Notes: a model not told the origin generated them from the letters alone. A stretch of DNA of 64,000 nt from Thelephora terrestris (GCA_015956445.1 WIUZ02000002.1:930001-994000); one strand, 5' to 3'. Shown: positions 24,530 through 35,794, numbered from the stretch's first letter. Numbers and translations are program-made.

Positions 24530-24727
24530 GATCTGGCCTGATAGCCCTACAGGTGCTCATGATCTGCCCAGCTCGTGACAAAGGTGGGACAGATCTCTCG
24601 AGGAAATCCCGGATCTTCGGTTATCTGTATAGCTCTCTGCCGATCAACTCTGTATGGACAGATGGCCGCATATCTGGCCTTTTATGGGAAGAGCTGGCCA
24701 GATCTCTCCCGGACTAATCTGCTGATG
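24530..24727. repeat. Right subterminal repeats of Plavaka element 1
   Basis: Reiterated words of the type GAGATCTGGCC, GCATATCTGGCC and GGCCAGATCTC. The left subterminal zone 10746-10950 has the same words (GATCTGGCCAG, GGGCCAGATCAGGCC, CCATATCTGGC). Probable transposase-binding sites. Confidence 0.6.
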
Positions 24728-25203
24728 AACGAGGTGTCAGGGATATCAGAGTTCCAGACACTGGGGGCAAGGGGTCAAATACCCAGTGGGTACATGTTGA
24801 ATACATTGTGATCACAGTCAAAAAGTGATCACAATGTGCCCAGTGGGGAAAATTTGAATACATTCAAAATGTGCCTGGCCATGTGAATCCAATGTACCCA
24901 TCAATGTGATCTCAATGTACCCACTGGGGACATGTCACAAATGCGTGACATAGTAGCCAAGATCGCACAAGTAATACAAGACATTGGTCTTATTCGCAGT
25001 AGTAATAGTACAAAAGCAACTAAAAGAAACTACAAATTCAAACAAGAACGAACGGGTCCACGTCACAAGCACAGTCCTGAGCAAACGGACAACGATGAGC
25101 GAAGTGGTGAGGGTTATGCACGCTCTGAGGACAGTACGCGTACTCTCGCGTTACCGGATCCTGCCAACACTCCCTGCACCCCAATACATCATGAAACAAA
25201 CTG

Positions 25204-25932
25204 TCATGCATTTCCCGCTTCACGTCCGTTAACGCCGCGCTCACTAATGCAAACCCATAACGGTCCTGGAGACCCGCTACCTCCACCTTCAACCTCATTT
25301 GAACCTGCTGTGACTTGTTGGAGGGACGACAACGTTGACCAGTACGAGTCATCGGACTCTTGCGACTTTTCTTCTCGGTCCTCTTCACCAACTGACAACT
25401 CGGGACAGGACTCCAAGGAGGGGACTGAGGAAGAGGAACTCCTCGATCGTGGAGATGGCGGAGGGACGCCGGGGGGGTGAGGAGCTGCGTCGGTACAGTA
25501 CGCTCCGTGGCATCGATGACCAAAGTATCGGATGAGAGATTCCTGAAAGGGTTTCCAATGTTCCAAGGCAAAGTGAGAGAAGTCTTCGTTAAGACTGTTA
25601 ACAACGACATACATAACATCCATCCTCTTCTCCAACTTCAAAATCCTATCCTCCCTCTCTTGTTCCATGGCATCTTGCATGGGGGTGACCCCAGGAGCCC
25701 ATCGCCTGGTCCTGTTGGGATCCTCGTACCCCGCTTGTTCCCAAAACTCGGCAGGGGCGTTGTGAGCGGTCAAGAAGTCCACCGCCACCTGGTTGTCATG
25801 AGCGATGTTGGCGGGGGAATCATATAGGTGTTGCTCCACGTCCAGGGGAGCGTCCGTCTCGAACGACGGAGAGAAGTCGAAGGGGGTGGCCGCAGCGTTG
25901 AGCAGAACGTTGTTGGCAGCGTAGGCAGACAT
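25204..25932 (-). CDS. Antisense protein of the 2.24-kb LTR-type unit, unknown (242 aa)
   Basis: A single open frame from ATG at 25932 (MSAYAANNVLLNAAATPF) to a stop at 25204. The N-terminal half is acidic and globular-looking. At residues 105-145 there is a coiled-coil-like segment (RILKLEKRMDVMYVVVNSL). Then come a Pro/Ser-rich stretch and an acidic tail. A second minus-strand frame overlaps from 25619 to 25038, so a spliced longer product is possible. No family is recognised. Position and strand mirror the 479-aa gene of 15513-17251, including a start near the unit's middle and an end a few hundred bases from the TG end. Confidence 0.5.
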   Translation of the reverse strand: MSAYAANNVLLNAAATPFDFSPSFETDAPLDVEQHLYDSPANIAHDNQVAVDFLTAHNAPAEFWEQAGYEDPNRTRRWAPGVTPMQDAMEQEREDRILKLEKRMDVMYVVVNSLNEDFSHFALEHWKPFQESLIRYFGHRCHGAYCTDAAPHPPGVPPPSPRSRSSSSSVPSLESCPELSVGEEDREEKSQESDDSYWSTLSSLQQVTAGSNEVEGGGSGSPGPLWVCISERGVNGREAGNA

Positions 25933-26498
25933 TTAGCAAAGTGGTTTAAAGGGTAGTAGTTGGTTTGGTGGGAGTGGAAAAGAGATGATGAGGGGAACGA
26001 TCATTAATCCCCCTGATTTAAATACATCCTGACTCAAAGAAAACTGGAAAGGGAAGACAATAACCTATTATCCATTAACGTCCCAATTAGGATAAACAAA
26101 CCCTCAACCCCAGTCGTGATCCCATCAAATCCGAGAAATCCCCATCGATCATAGGAAATCCCCATCAGTCTTCTACTGCTACCATGAAAACGAGAGAAAT
26201 CCCCATTGTACTCCTAATGACTCATTTGCTATTGTTCCCCTATTTTCATTTCGTCATTTGTCGCTCCAAAGTCCCACTTCTCTGACTCATCTACCCTGCC
26301 CTAAACTACGCACAGACCATGTTGATCCCTGTTTGATTTGTTATAGAATAATGACTCTTGTAGAGAACGGGGTATATAAGGAAGAGCGTTCGCTCCTTTC
26401 TTTTCCCCATTCTCAATCTCTTCTGTACTCATCTACCTGTCCCCTCAATATAAAGTAAGCCCAGGAATCCTCCTCGTGCCTTACCCTTCTCTGACTCC

Positions 26499-27152
26499 TT
26501 GAAGCAGGAATCCTCCTGCCAGTGTATGTTCAGAGCCCCTAACCCCTTCCCTTCCACTAGTCCCATCCAACGCCCCGTCATACCCGACGCTAGAAGGTCT
26601 GTCTGGGAGTATAAACTCATCAGAAGCCTTCAAGTAAATCGAACTACCGGTTTACTAACCCATTTCCCTTATTATCGTCCCTTCGCAGCCCTCGACTCCA
26701 GAGTCACCACTCCTCCTTTCTTGTTAGGAGCAGACCATCAGTTCCTCTGGAACTCAGACGTCACTGAGAGCGTACTAGCCACCGTCTATTTCAGCATAAG
26801 CCCGGCCTTTTATTTCCCCAATCCCCGCATTCATCTTACCACTAACGTTCACACCCACTCCCCTGCCATTATCGTCTTGTGGTGGGAAATCCCAACTGAA
26901 CTACCTTATTCTGTTCTAGAATACCTCGTGAGCTTTGAACGTCTTAGCGACCACGACTTCGACCCCTTTATTCAGCAACTAAATCAGTTTTGTCACGACT
27001 ACCACTCACCCTTCCACCCTTATCAATCGGAGTCACCACTCTCGCTTGATATTCCCCCTCCTCTCACTTCCACTCCCGGAACTCCTTTCAATACCCGCCT
27101 CGATACTCCTTACCCATCCACTAATCCTCTAGCGCCCCCTTTAAAACAGTAA
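26499..27152 (+). CDS. Open frame downstream of the LTR promoter, unknown (217 aa)
   Basis: A plus-strand frame starting MKQESSCQC and ending PLAPPLKQ just before the unit's right end, about 125 bp downstream of the TATATAAGG box. It is rich in Pro, Ser, Thr and aromatic residues with no domain I recognise. It could be a read-through of R/U5-type sequence and not a gene. Confidence 0.25.
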   Translation: MKQESSCQCMFRAPNPFPSTSPIQRPVIPDARRSVWEYKLIRSLQVNRTTGLLTHFPYYRPFAALDSRVTTPPFLLGADHQFLWNSDVTESVLATVYFSISPAFYFPNPRIHLTTNVHTHSPAIIVLWWEIPTELPYSVLEYLVSFERLSDHDFDPFIQQLNQFCHDYHSPFHPYQSESPLSLDIPPPLTSTPGTPFNTRLDTPYPSTNPLAPPLKQ

Positions 27153-27886
27153 GCAGGCCCACAACCCTGACAGGACATTTTGATTGTGATCAGAACGTGC
27201 CCATCAATGTGATCTCAATGTGCCCAGTGGGGACATTTTGATTGCAATCACAATGTACCCATCAATGTGTTCACAATGTGCCCAGCTCATTACATAATGG
27301 TTTCTTTCACAATGTTGTCCACAATGTCTCCAGCATGTGGCTGAGCCACACATTTAAACTTCTTTCAAAAATTATCCAGTGATGTGTCCATAATGTCCCC
27401 AGGGGGTTCTTTTTGAAGTAATCACAATGTAATCACAATATTGTTCAATTTCACCATGAACTTTAAAAGAAATCACTATGTATATGGGTGTACACATTCT
27501 AGACACATCACTGGATACTTTGTGAAAGAAGTTTGAATGAGTGGCTCAGCCACATGCTGGAGACATTGTGGACAACATTGTGAAAGAAACCATTATGTAA
27601 TGAGCTGGGCACATTGTGAACACATTGATGGGTACATTGTGATTGCAATCAAAATGTCCCCACTGGGCACATTGAGATCACATTGATGGGCACATTCTGA
27701 TCACATTGATGGGTACATTGTGATCGCAATCAAAATGTGCCCACTGGGCACATTGGATTCACATGGCCAGGCACATTTTGAATGTATTCAAATTTTCCCC
27801 ACTGGGCACATTGTGATCACTTGTTGACTGTGATCACAATGTATTCAGCATGTACCCACTGGGTATTTGACCCCTTGCCCCCAGTG

Positions 27887-28124
27887 AGAGGGTCAAGTAG
27901 CGGGTGGCAGATGGCAGAACGCGAGGATTCGAAACAGGGTTCCTGAGGGGGGATGCAAAGCGGGGAAGAACGTCCAAGGAACAATAGAGGCGGTCCGGTG
28001 ATCAGGGTGAAGGTTGCCTCAGGGCAGTCGCGAGGCCGGGAAGAGTCCGGAACTCAATGGGGTCGAACGACCAATAGGAAGGAATCGGAGACTGGGAGTT
28101 TCAACGTCGCGACATCGTGAGCAA
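27887..28124. other. Remainder of the 9481-28412 element between nested insertion and right arm
   Basis: Two hundred and forty bases of mixed composition with no gene signal. It joins 24758 across the AGA duplication when the nested element is removed. Confidence 0.4.
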
Positions 28125-28449
28125 GTTTTGAAAGAACTCTTGATGAGTGGCTTGGAGCATGTGGTGGGCACATTTGGTGCAATTTGTGAAAGAACCCTTG
28201 GGGTTTGTCAAAGAAGTACCTCATGGGCAAACTGATGAGCTTGTTCAGAACAAATTCAAAACTTACCCACTGATCAAAGTGTGGGCAAAGTGGTGGGTAA
28301 GTTTTGAATTTGTTCACAATTAACCCACTGGGTAAAATCTGAGTAAATTGTTGAAAAACTCTCAAAATACCCTCAATTTGCCTGCCAGGTAAGTAGGGGT
28401 CTGCCCCCAGTGTTTGCAGGTTTATGTGATTGCTGACAGACTTCTTCTA

Positions 28450-30341
28450 GATCGAGGAACTCGAGGACTTGGTGTCTGTGTTGACGGCGCGGGTCGAGTC
28501 CTTGCAGGACAAGACCTGTAACTGTAAAGAAGGTCCTGTGTTGGTTGAACAGGGGACAGCCAATGTTCCATTTGAGTTGGAGTAGGCCGACAAGGTGGTA
28601 CTTCCGTTGCCTAACCCGTCGTCCTACGCCACGCCTCCGGTGGAGAACACAGTTCCCGTCCCCACTCCGGCTCCAGCTTCTACTTTGGCCGGGTCTGACA
28701 AGGAGAATTGTGGGTGCTGCGTGCTGCAGCCGATCAGTCAGCTGGTCAAGATCGAGGATGAGGTCATGGAAGTTGACCGAGCCGAAGATGCTCCGAGGGT
28801 TGCCAAGGTACGTCCAGTGACTACAGGGCAGCGTTGTAGACGCTCTCGACACCGTGTTGCTCATCGCATGGCACCCTCGGCTAATCCTTACCCGCATCCA
28901 GTTGAGTCGGATGGTGACGAGTCTGGTCGAGGTACAGGAAGACCCTTCCGATATCTGGTCAACCGTCCCCACCGACAGGTTGAGTCGGAGGTCCAGCTTA
29001 GGCACCTCACCCAACTCGCAGTACAGGATCCCGGTGACCCGCTGTCTATTCGCACGATCTTCGAATCTAGTATCGGTACCCAGCCTCCACCTCCCTACCC
29101 CGTTAACCGCCAGGTACGCAATTCGATGACTCCTTGATCAGTCACAGAAGTGTCACGCCCGCTCGACGTCACGATCGCTGAACCACTCCCGCGATCCCAT
29201 CGACGCATGCCCCTATTCGCTATCTCTGCCTCCGTGTCCACCCTCCCCGAACGGCACATGACGTTACAATCTGCCGATGTCTCCTGATCCCTTATCTCGT
29301 CGCGATGACGCGTCCCCTCCCCCGGTCCGGTTCCCTTCAGTCGAGACACGTGTCAACTCATTCCCTCACGCTCGCCAATCATCTTCAACTGCTCCCGCTC
29401 TCCCGCCCAGTTACGATCTTTTGATCTCGAACCCGTAGACTTCCCCTTTTGGTTCTGTTTCTCACGATCGCTCCATCCTCTCGGTAAGACCTGTCCCAGC
29501 CTCGTTCCGCCCTCCCGATGAACCGTTCGCCTCCCTACCCTGTGTCGGACTCTCGTTTATCTCCTTCTATATACCTGTTCTTATTCTCCCACTGTTTCTC
29601 CATTTGTTCAATACTTTTCCCATCTCTTTCGCGTAGATCGCACTGTCCTTACCTATAAATACCCTGTACTAGCTAGTTGAACGAACAAGAAACCCTTGGG
29701 CCTCTTCACACCTCTTCTCCCTTCTGCCTGAACAACCTGATCATCAAAAACCTCCAGCTCCTCGCTCTGACATCAATTCCACTAGCCCCATAGTTCCAAT
29801 AGCCCCCTAGCCCACTAGCCCATTGCCCACTAGCCCCCTAGCCCATCGTCATTGTCTAGCAGGAGTTTGCTAGTACGGAGTTCTCCCTTCTCGTCCCGAC
29901 AATGTCGCGACCTACCGTGGTTCCCCCTCCTCTGTCTAGCTTCTCTCCCCTTTCCGACCTCTGCACAACCGGCGACCCCTCACCCCCACTTCTGCTATTC
30001 TGGTCGTGTCCCGACTCCACCCAGATAGTAGCAGTTCACCGGCCAGGCCTCTGATGAGGGAGATGGAGGGTCTCTCTTCGACTATGTTGACAGTGCTGCC
30101 GAGCAGTCACCCGGTGATGGAGATGTGGGACCAGGTGTTCCGCAGTTTGGTTACATCTGGGAGGCTGATCGGTCCGTACGAAGGCATCTCTTCCTATCGG
30201 CTTGAACTAGATGTTCAGTTGAGCGCGGAAGATGGGGACGCCATGTTTGGAGAGATCCTCGTGAGGAGGGGCCAGTTCTTCGATCTCTGGGATGGAACGC
30301 TGATGACCATGAGGCCTGCCGTAGATCGAGTTGACTTTTGA
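28450..30341 (+). pseudogene. 3' half of the LTR-unit gene, with nonsense codon and inserted LTR
   Basis: Resumes after the CACTGGGGGCA element with the acceptor CTTCTAG at 28444-28450, then EELEDLVSVLTARVESLQ. A TAG replaces a codon in the block FELE-ADKV (about 28582). The intron donor GTACGTCC (28809) and the acceptor before TTGAGTCGG (about 28902) are conserved with the minus-strand copy. The last exon is cut at 29034 by a 1-kb LTR and resumes at 30043, ending VDRVDF with TGA at 30341. Confidence 0.75.
29035..30038 (+). mobile_element. Probable solo LTR (1,004 bp)
   Basis: Begins TGACCCGCTG and ends GCAGTTCA, with CCGG on both sides (29031-29034 and 30039-30042). Removal makes the surrounding exon the same length as in the homologous copy (15815-15830 region), which fixes the borders. 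A CTATAAATACC promoter-like box lies at about 29654. CTAGCCCACTAGCCC repeats occur at 29780-29850. No coding capacity is seen. Confidence 0.65.
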
Positions 30342-30529
30342 TGGGACGTTGATAGCACCGTATATAGCCATGTTGTTACGATTCGCTGGGAATGGTATGT
30401 GCGTTTGTGTGTTTTGAATGATTGGAGTGAAGAATAAGGAGTGTGAAACATTCAAAACATAAGAAATGGTAAGAAGAGTTCGAAGAAAGAGCGCGTTATA
30501 AAAAGTTTAAAAATACCATGTTCCTGACA

Positions 30530-31000
30530 ATAAGGTGAAAGGATAGGGGTAAAGGGGTAGGGTGGAGTTCCTTTAGGGGGAGTTCCTGAGGGGAGGGGAT
30601 CATTTTTTTCTTAGAATTGTGGTTGAGCTTCTTATATACTTTTACAACTAAGATTATTCTAGAACATTCCATCTGCTTCCATCTTGTTCTATGGTAAACT
30701 AAACTATTTCTATGTGTGACTTGTGTCACAAGTGTGATTAAATGTTACAAAGGTGTGACCTGTGTCACATGGGCTGTGACATTTCTGTCACCTTCTGGAA
30801 CATTCCAGCAAGTTCCAGGATATTCCGGCTCATTCCTGAACATTCCATTACTTTCCATAGCTTTCTATGACTTTTCCTGCTTCTTATCTTATCTGTCAAA
30901 ACTTTAATTTCATCTGCTTTGTCTGTTATCTTATCTTATCTCTGTTGTGGTAAATTATCATAAATAAGACATGGTTTTTCTGATGTCCGACATCAGCTAT
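30530..31000. other. Spacer with direct and palindromic words, no gene
   Basis: AT-rich, with TGTGACxxGTGTCAC words at 30715-30790 and a run of TTCC/GGAA palindromes at 30793-30860 (GGAACATTCC, AGTTCCAGGA, GAACATTCC). A TCTTATCTTATCT run occurs near 30930. No exon is supported. Confidence 0.5.
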
Positions 31001-31477
31001 TATGCCAGCTCTGAGTCTGATAGAGAGTCAAACAACTCTAAGGCCTACTTCCTCAATGGACCAAAGGGGAAGGGTGTTCTCCCCTCTCAGTAGGGTGATC
31101 CCGGGTTGGCTCGGTATCTTGGAAAATGGGCAGGGCTATCGCCTCAAGCTGTTCAGGCACATCGGGCTCAACAAAGGGGACATAATCTTGGGGATGATGA
31201 TGGATCACACTGGAGGCAAAGAGGTCGTGGATCCTGTTGATTAGAGAGGACTCTGTATGGCATCATTTAGAGGCTTGTTTGCACCTCATATAACCAGAGT
31301 TATCCAGCTATGTTTGGAATGATAACTCCTTTGCACATTTCTTATCTGGGTGATGGTAGAATGAATGAAAAGGAGTGTGTTGTGTTCAAACCAGTAAGAG
31401 AAGAGGAAAAAAGTTCAAAGAAAGAGCATTGTTATAAAAAGTTGAAAAATACCATGTTCCTGACACATCTAGCCAAT
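31001..31477 (+). pseudogene. Diverged end of another LTR-type unit with its gene's last exon
   Basis: The frame 31002-31244 (GQGYRLKLF, NKGDIILGMMM, ending VVDPVD) matches the C-terminal exon of the 479-aa gene in position and pattern. About 230 bp further on, ATAAAAAGTTGAAAAATACC and CATGTTCCTGACA reproduce the unit end seen at 30491-30529 and, inverted, at 15329. It is too diverged to align upstream. Confidence 0.55.
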
Positions 31478-32049
31478 GTGTTTTGTCAGAAACAACTGCA
31501 AAGAATTGTCGCTTGGGCGAAGTTTGTTGCTGACCAATTCAAATCCAACAATGACCATCCAATCATATGGCGGCAATATGTTGTTGGTGACATAGCAAAC
31601 CATCATGAAATTGGGGGATACAAAACTGTATGCACTTATCCTCTCCGCTGACATTGATTTCTCAGACTTTTTTTCAGACACTCTGCGGCCCTAGAAATGT
31701 TGCTCATCTATTATTCTTCGTGTGGAATCATGGATGCCACACCCATCAAAGACCCAGGAGAGAGAAGCTGCCCCATTGGAGCTCTTGCCATGGTTGCTGC
31801 TGCGGTACGTTTCATTGACCTCACAAGCTAGTATCCTCCCCATCTGCAGGCCAGGTCAAGCATGTGTATCGGCTGCACTTGTCCGGTGACTATGTCGGAC
31901 CAACTGAAAGCTTTGATACCAAATTCTGTGGACCCCACGCGGAGATATTTATGGCTTATATCTCCAAAGACCTAGCAGAAAAGCATTGGGATGTAATTTT
32001 CAGGGCACTCATAGTTGTCTTGAAAAGGGTTGATTCAAGAGGTCAATGA
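31478..32049 (+). pseudogene. C-terminal fragment of a DUF6532-like gene
   Basis: Exon-like frames contain KFVADQFKSN, SCGIMDATPIKDPGERSCPI and, after an intron at about 31805-31850, HVYRLHLSGDYVGPTESF ending at TGA 32047-32049. The order (conserved ALAMVAAAV helix, then a variable strand and an F...IFMAYIS block) recalls the DUF6532 family, as does the gene at 56972-59296. The 5' part is missing because an LTR-type end abuts it at 31477. Confidence 0.45.
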
Positions 32050-32312
32050 TCAGGCGGGAGCTTCCTGCACTGCACACAAGCATGTTCCCCTCCCCATGCC
32101 AGATCCTCCTTCACCACCCCTGATGAGAGGCATGAGCCAGGAGGTGTGATCAGTATATTGAACTGACCGCGATCTCAACATCCCGGACCAATGACCGCCG
32201 GGTTGGTCATGTCAGTACAGTATCAGGGAGTAAATATACCAAATGTTATACAAAATGCGATACAAATGAGTGGTGAGCAGAATCAATTATACTAGTTTAA
32301 TGTATGCAAAAT

Positions 32313-33670
32313 CTACGCCTCCAGTTTCAGTTTAGCATATGGGGACGAAGGTTCGTCCTTGGTCTCCGCGAGCTTGCCGTGGTCCTCTTTTTGGGGGTGG
32401 AATATGATGTTCCAGAGTTCTGGCCCGTCCCTGATAAGACACTGTGTGGCGGTCGAGTGAGTGAGTCTGAGATTATGATGAGAGCAAGTGACATACGATG
32501 ACGACCTCCACGGCGATGAGGAGGATGATGATCAACTCCATCCTTGAGGCGGAGGTCTGGAATGACGGGACATTGAGATGGTGGGTGATAGTGCAGCAGC
32601 GGTTAGGTACACACCTCAGTCAGCAGTTGACGTAGCACGGATTGCAGCTCGGCGGCATAAGTGATCTTCTCGTTGACCAATTGTGTCCTCGCCTTGATCT
32701 CCAAAGCGTCACTGACGGAGTTAAAGTAGCCTAGAGTCGCAACGTGGTAAGCGCCTCCCTTTTCTTCTTATAATGAAATTTAAAAACCTTCCAGAACGGG
32801 TTGGGCCCAATAGAAGTCCGGCGTGTCGGCAAAGTTCTCTCGAGAAAGGTTTAGACCTTGCCTGAACTTCATCAGCTCTCCAAGCTTTTTGATCAAATCC
32901 CGTCTCGCCAACCCCGGCTTTCCTGTCTTCTCGAGGTTGTGCGGGAGGTTTGCCACCGACGAGAGGTACTCTTCCAACGACACCTCGAGCGCGGACAAGG
33001 AAGTCGACCTTGAAAGCGCTTGCGAGAACGCGTAACGAGCCATAAAAGTGTCTTGGGGGAACACGGAGTTGGGCAAAGACGATACGACGTCTCCGGCCTC
33101 AGTTTCGCTCCGCCCTTTTCCTAGAATGATCATGTCGCCTTGTAGCCTTGTCTCCTCACTCGGGTCTGTGACGAAATCCAATTCTTCGGTCTCGGGATCC
33201 TTCAGCTGTCCTACCTGGACACCCTGGGGTGCCAACAACCGGCCAACGAACTTCCACGCATCGGCTTCGCTCAACCCCCAACATACGAAACTGCCGTTGT
33301 TGGGAAAGACAAAGACCTCGCCTTTGCCGTATTTTGGGATCCACCACGCCTCGTGAACGCTTTGAGCGGAGGAAGGGAGGCGGTCACGAAGGATGTGGGA
33401 GTTGTAGCGCTCGGCGGTGGAGAGGGTGAAGACGGATTGGATTTCAGATCGCGTCGGGGTTGGGTTGGACCGGATTGGTTGGGAGGCGGCGGCAGCTCTA
33501 CGTAGGGGTGTGGATTCTTTAGGTTTTGGTTTGGAAGGTCCGGAGGCGAACGTCCGCAGGAGAAGAGACGAGTTGCGAAGTGAGGGTGATGTGAGGACTA
33601 GCCTCGAACTGGACGATAATGCCACCGGAAGATTGACTCGAGCGCAACGAACGACGGCCGTTCTGAACAT
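32313..33670 (-). CDS. RMND1/RMD1 family mitochondrial protein (DUF155), 395 aa
   Basis: Model (minus): 32788-33670, 32615-32730, 32497-32556, 32313-32441. Introns are 57, 58 and 55 bp with GT..AG ends, giving 396 codons. The first 45 residues are Arg/Ser/Leu-rich without acids (MFRTAVVRCARVNLP), a typical mitochondrial targeting sequence. The DUF155 domain follows: VHEAWWIPKYGKGEVFVFPN, NGSFVCWGLSEADAWKF, LNLSRENFADTPDFYW, then GYFNSVSDALEIKAR. Near the C-terminus is one hydrophobic segment (LIIILLIAVEVVI), the inner-membrane anchor of the family. Family members (human RMND1, yeast YDR282C/Mrx10) support mitochondrial translation. It shares a 690-bp divergent promoter region with PP2Ac. No defects seen. 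Confidence 0.9.
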
Positions 33671-34363
33671 CGCGGTTCCCTGAAGGCCACCGTCGGGACG
33701 CGGCTGAAGATGAGAGAGCGGTGGCCAGCCGAGCGGACGCGTAAAGGCGCGACATCAAAGTCACGAATATCGGGAGACGCACACGGATCACGGGCTGCCG
33801 AAGGGTGACTTTGGCGGGCAGCCGAGGGTCTGGCGACCTGTTGCGGAGGCAAGATAAGTGGTTGGATCCACACCTGCATCGTAAGATGAACAGAAGTGTA
33901 ACGAAGTCGCCTGGTTTTGGCCGGGTGCCAAACGGCTGGGAACGGTCTCTTTTCTTTCACATTTTAATACACCCCCGCACGGTGATATCGGCGACCCTCC
34001 GCCAAAGTAATCAAGTCATTGGGGTGGGTGTATTTCGAATACGTGAAGCTATACGAAAAACGGACAAGAGGATCCTATATACCAATACTGAATCTCTCCA
34101 GAGGATCTCTACCAGGGCGCCCTTTTCACATTGCGCGTTTCAATCTGATGTTAGGGTATCTACTCGTGAAATCGAACCAAGAGTAGGAATTTGTAGAGCA
34201 GGCAGCAGTTCGAGGGCCGGGGGAGGCGAAGAAGGCGATTGGTTTCCAGATTCGGATGCCGCGCTGATATCCCAATCTTACCGATTTTCGACCTCGTACC
34301 GCCGTCTTTCTCGCTCTCAAAAACAAAGTCTCTTTTCCAAAACCCGCATCTCACCGCCGTAGG
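33671..34363. promoter_or_regulatory. Divergent intergenic region between RMND1-like and PP2Ac genes
   Basis: About 690 bp separates two head-to-head starts. It holds GC-rich sequence with no clear TATA box and a pyrimidine-rich stretch just before the PP2Ac ATG. No gene is seen. Confidence 0.5.

Positions 34364-35794
<1,431 letters not shown>

Larger units (their letters stand above)
10746..24727 (-). mobile_element. Plavaka-type DNA transposon no. 1 with extra genes
   Basis: The ends are inverted: CATCAGCAAACTTGTCC at 10746 and, read from the other side, CATCAGCAGATTAGTCC at 24727. Both are followed 15 bases on by GATCTGGCCAG, and both subterminal zones are rich in CAGATCTGGCC-type words. 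The flanking dinucleotide is AA on both sides (10744-10745 and 24728-24729). The CATCAGCA tip is shared with the second Plavaka element at 56597-63699, where the 2-bp duplication is unambiguous. It carries the Plavaka transposase (minus strand), a divergent 7-exon gene (21881-23361), a small 4-exon gene (23688-24267) and a tandem pair of small genes (11082-11677 and 11944-13870). Without the two nested insertions it would be about 9.3 kb. Confidence 0.75.
24933..27172 (+). mobile_element. LTR-type unit (2.24 kb) with antisense gene, inside foldback arm
   Basis: Begins TGTCACAAATGCG and ends CACAACCCTGACA. GGACA lies on both sides (24928-24932 and 27173-27177), and removal restores the foldback arm (GGGGACATTTTGATTG). 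A GGTATATAAGG promoter box at about 26369 points along the plus strand. The left half holds a minus-strand gene. The architecture is the same as 15329-18631 although the sequences differ: TG..CA ends, CCTGACA terminus, antisense gene left, TATA right, no reverse transcriptase. Confidence 0.7.
24759..27886. mobile_element. Foldback element, CACTGGGGGCA family, arm type C
   Basis: Begins CACTGGGGGCAAGGGGTC and ends with the inverse at 27886. AGA flanks both sides (24756-24758 and 27887-27889). The arms repeat GATCACAATGTGCCCA-like words. The left arm runs 24759-24932 and resumes at 27173 after an LTR-type unit. The fold centre is near 27485, and the right arm runs to 27886. Without the insertion it would be about 0.9 kb. 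Confidence 0.9.
9481..28412. mobile_element. CACTGGGGGCA element, arm type D, now 18.9 kb through nested insertions
   Basis: The left arm (9481 to about 9800) and right arm (about 28125-28412) are inverted repeats of about 300 bp starting CACTGGGGGCAGACCCC. TTT flanks both sides (9478-9480 and 28413-28415), and the host gene continues in register across the gap, which proves a single insertion site. The insertion lies in an intron of the LTR-unit gene. After subtracting the nested Plavaka element and the 24759-27886 element, about 1.8 kb remains: two arms and an uninformative centre. Confidence 0.85.
8099..30529 (+). mobile_element. LTR-type unit 'G', plus-gene copy, split by 18.9-kb insertion
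   Basis: This copy is homologous to the minus-strand unit at 15329-18631 from GTGGCAACCTCAACG (about 8111) to the end TTCCTGACA at 30529. Bases 30530-30534 (ATAAG) equal 8094-8098, which would give a 5-bp duplication. The left end lacks the roughly 830-bp promoter-bearing terminal part present at 17803-18631 in the other copy, so this copy is probably truncated there. Its gene runs 8661-9480 then 28450-30341. A CACTGGGGGCA element lies in one intron and a 1-kb LTR in the last exon. The span holds everything nested inside it. Confidence 0.6.

Noticed and set aside
29151-29901. Alternative LTR borders starting TGTCACGCCC and ending CCCGACA
   Set aside because: No flanking duplication; the 29035-30038 borders have CCGG on both sides and restore exon length.
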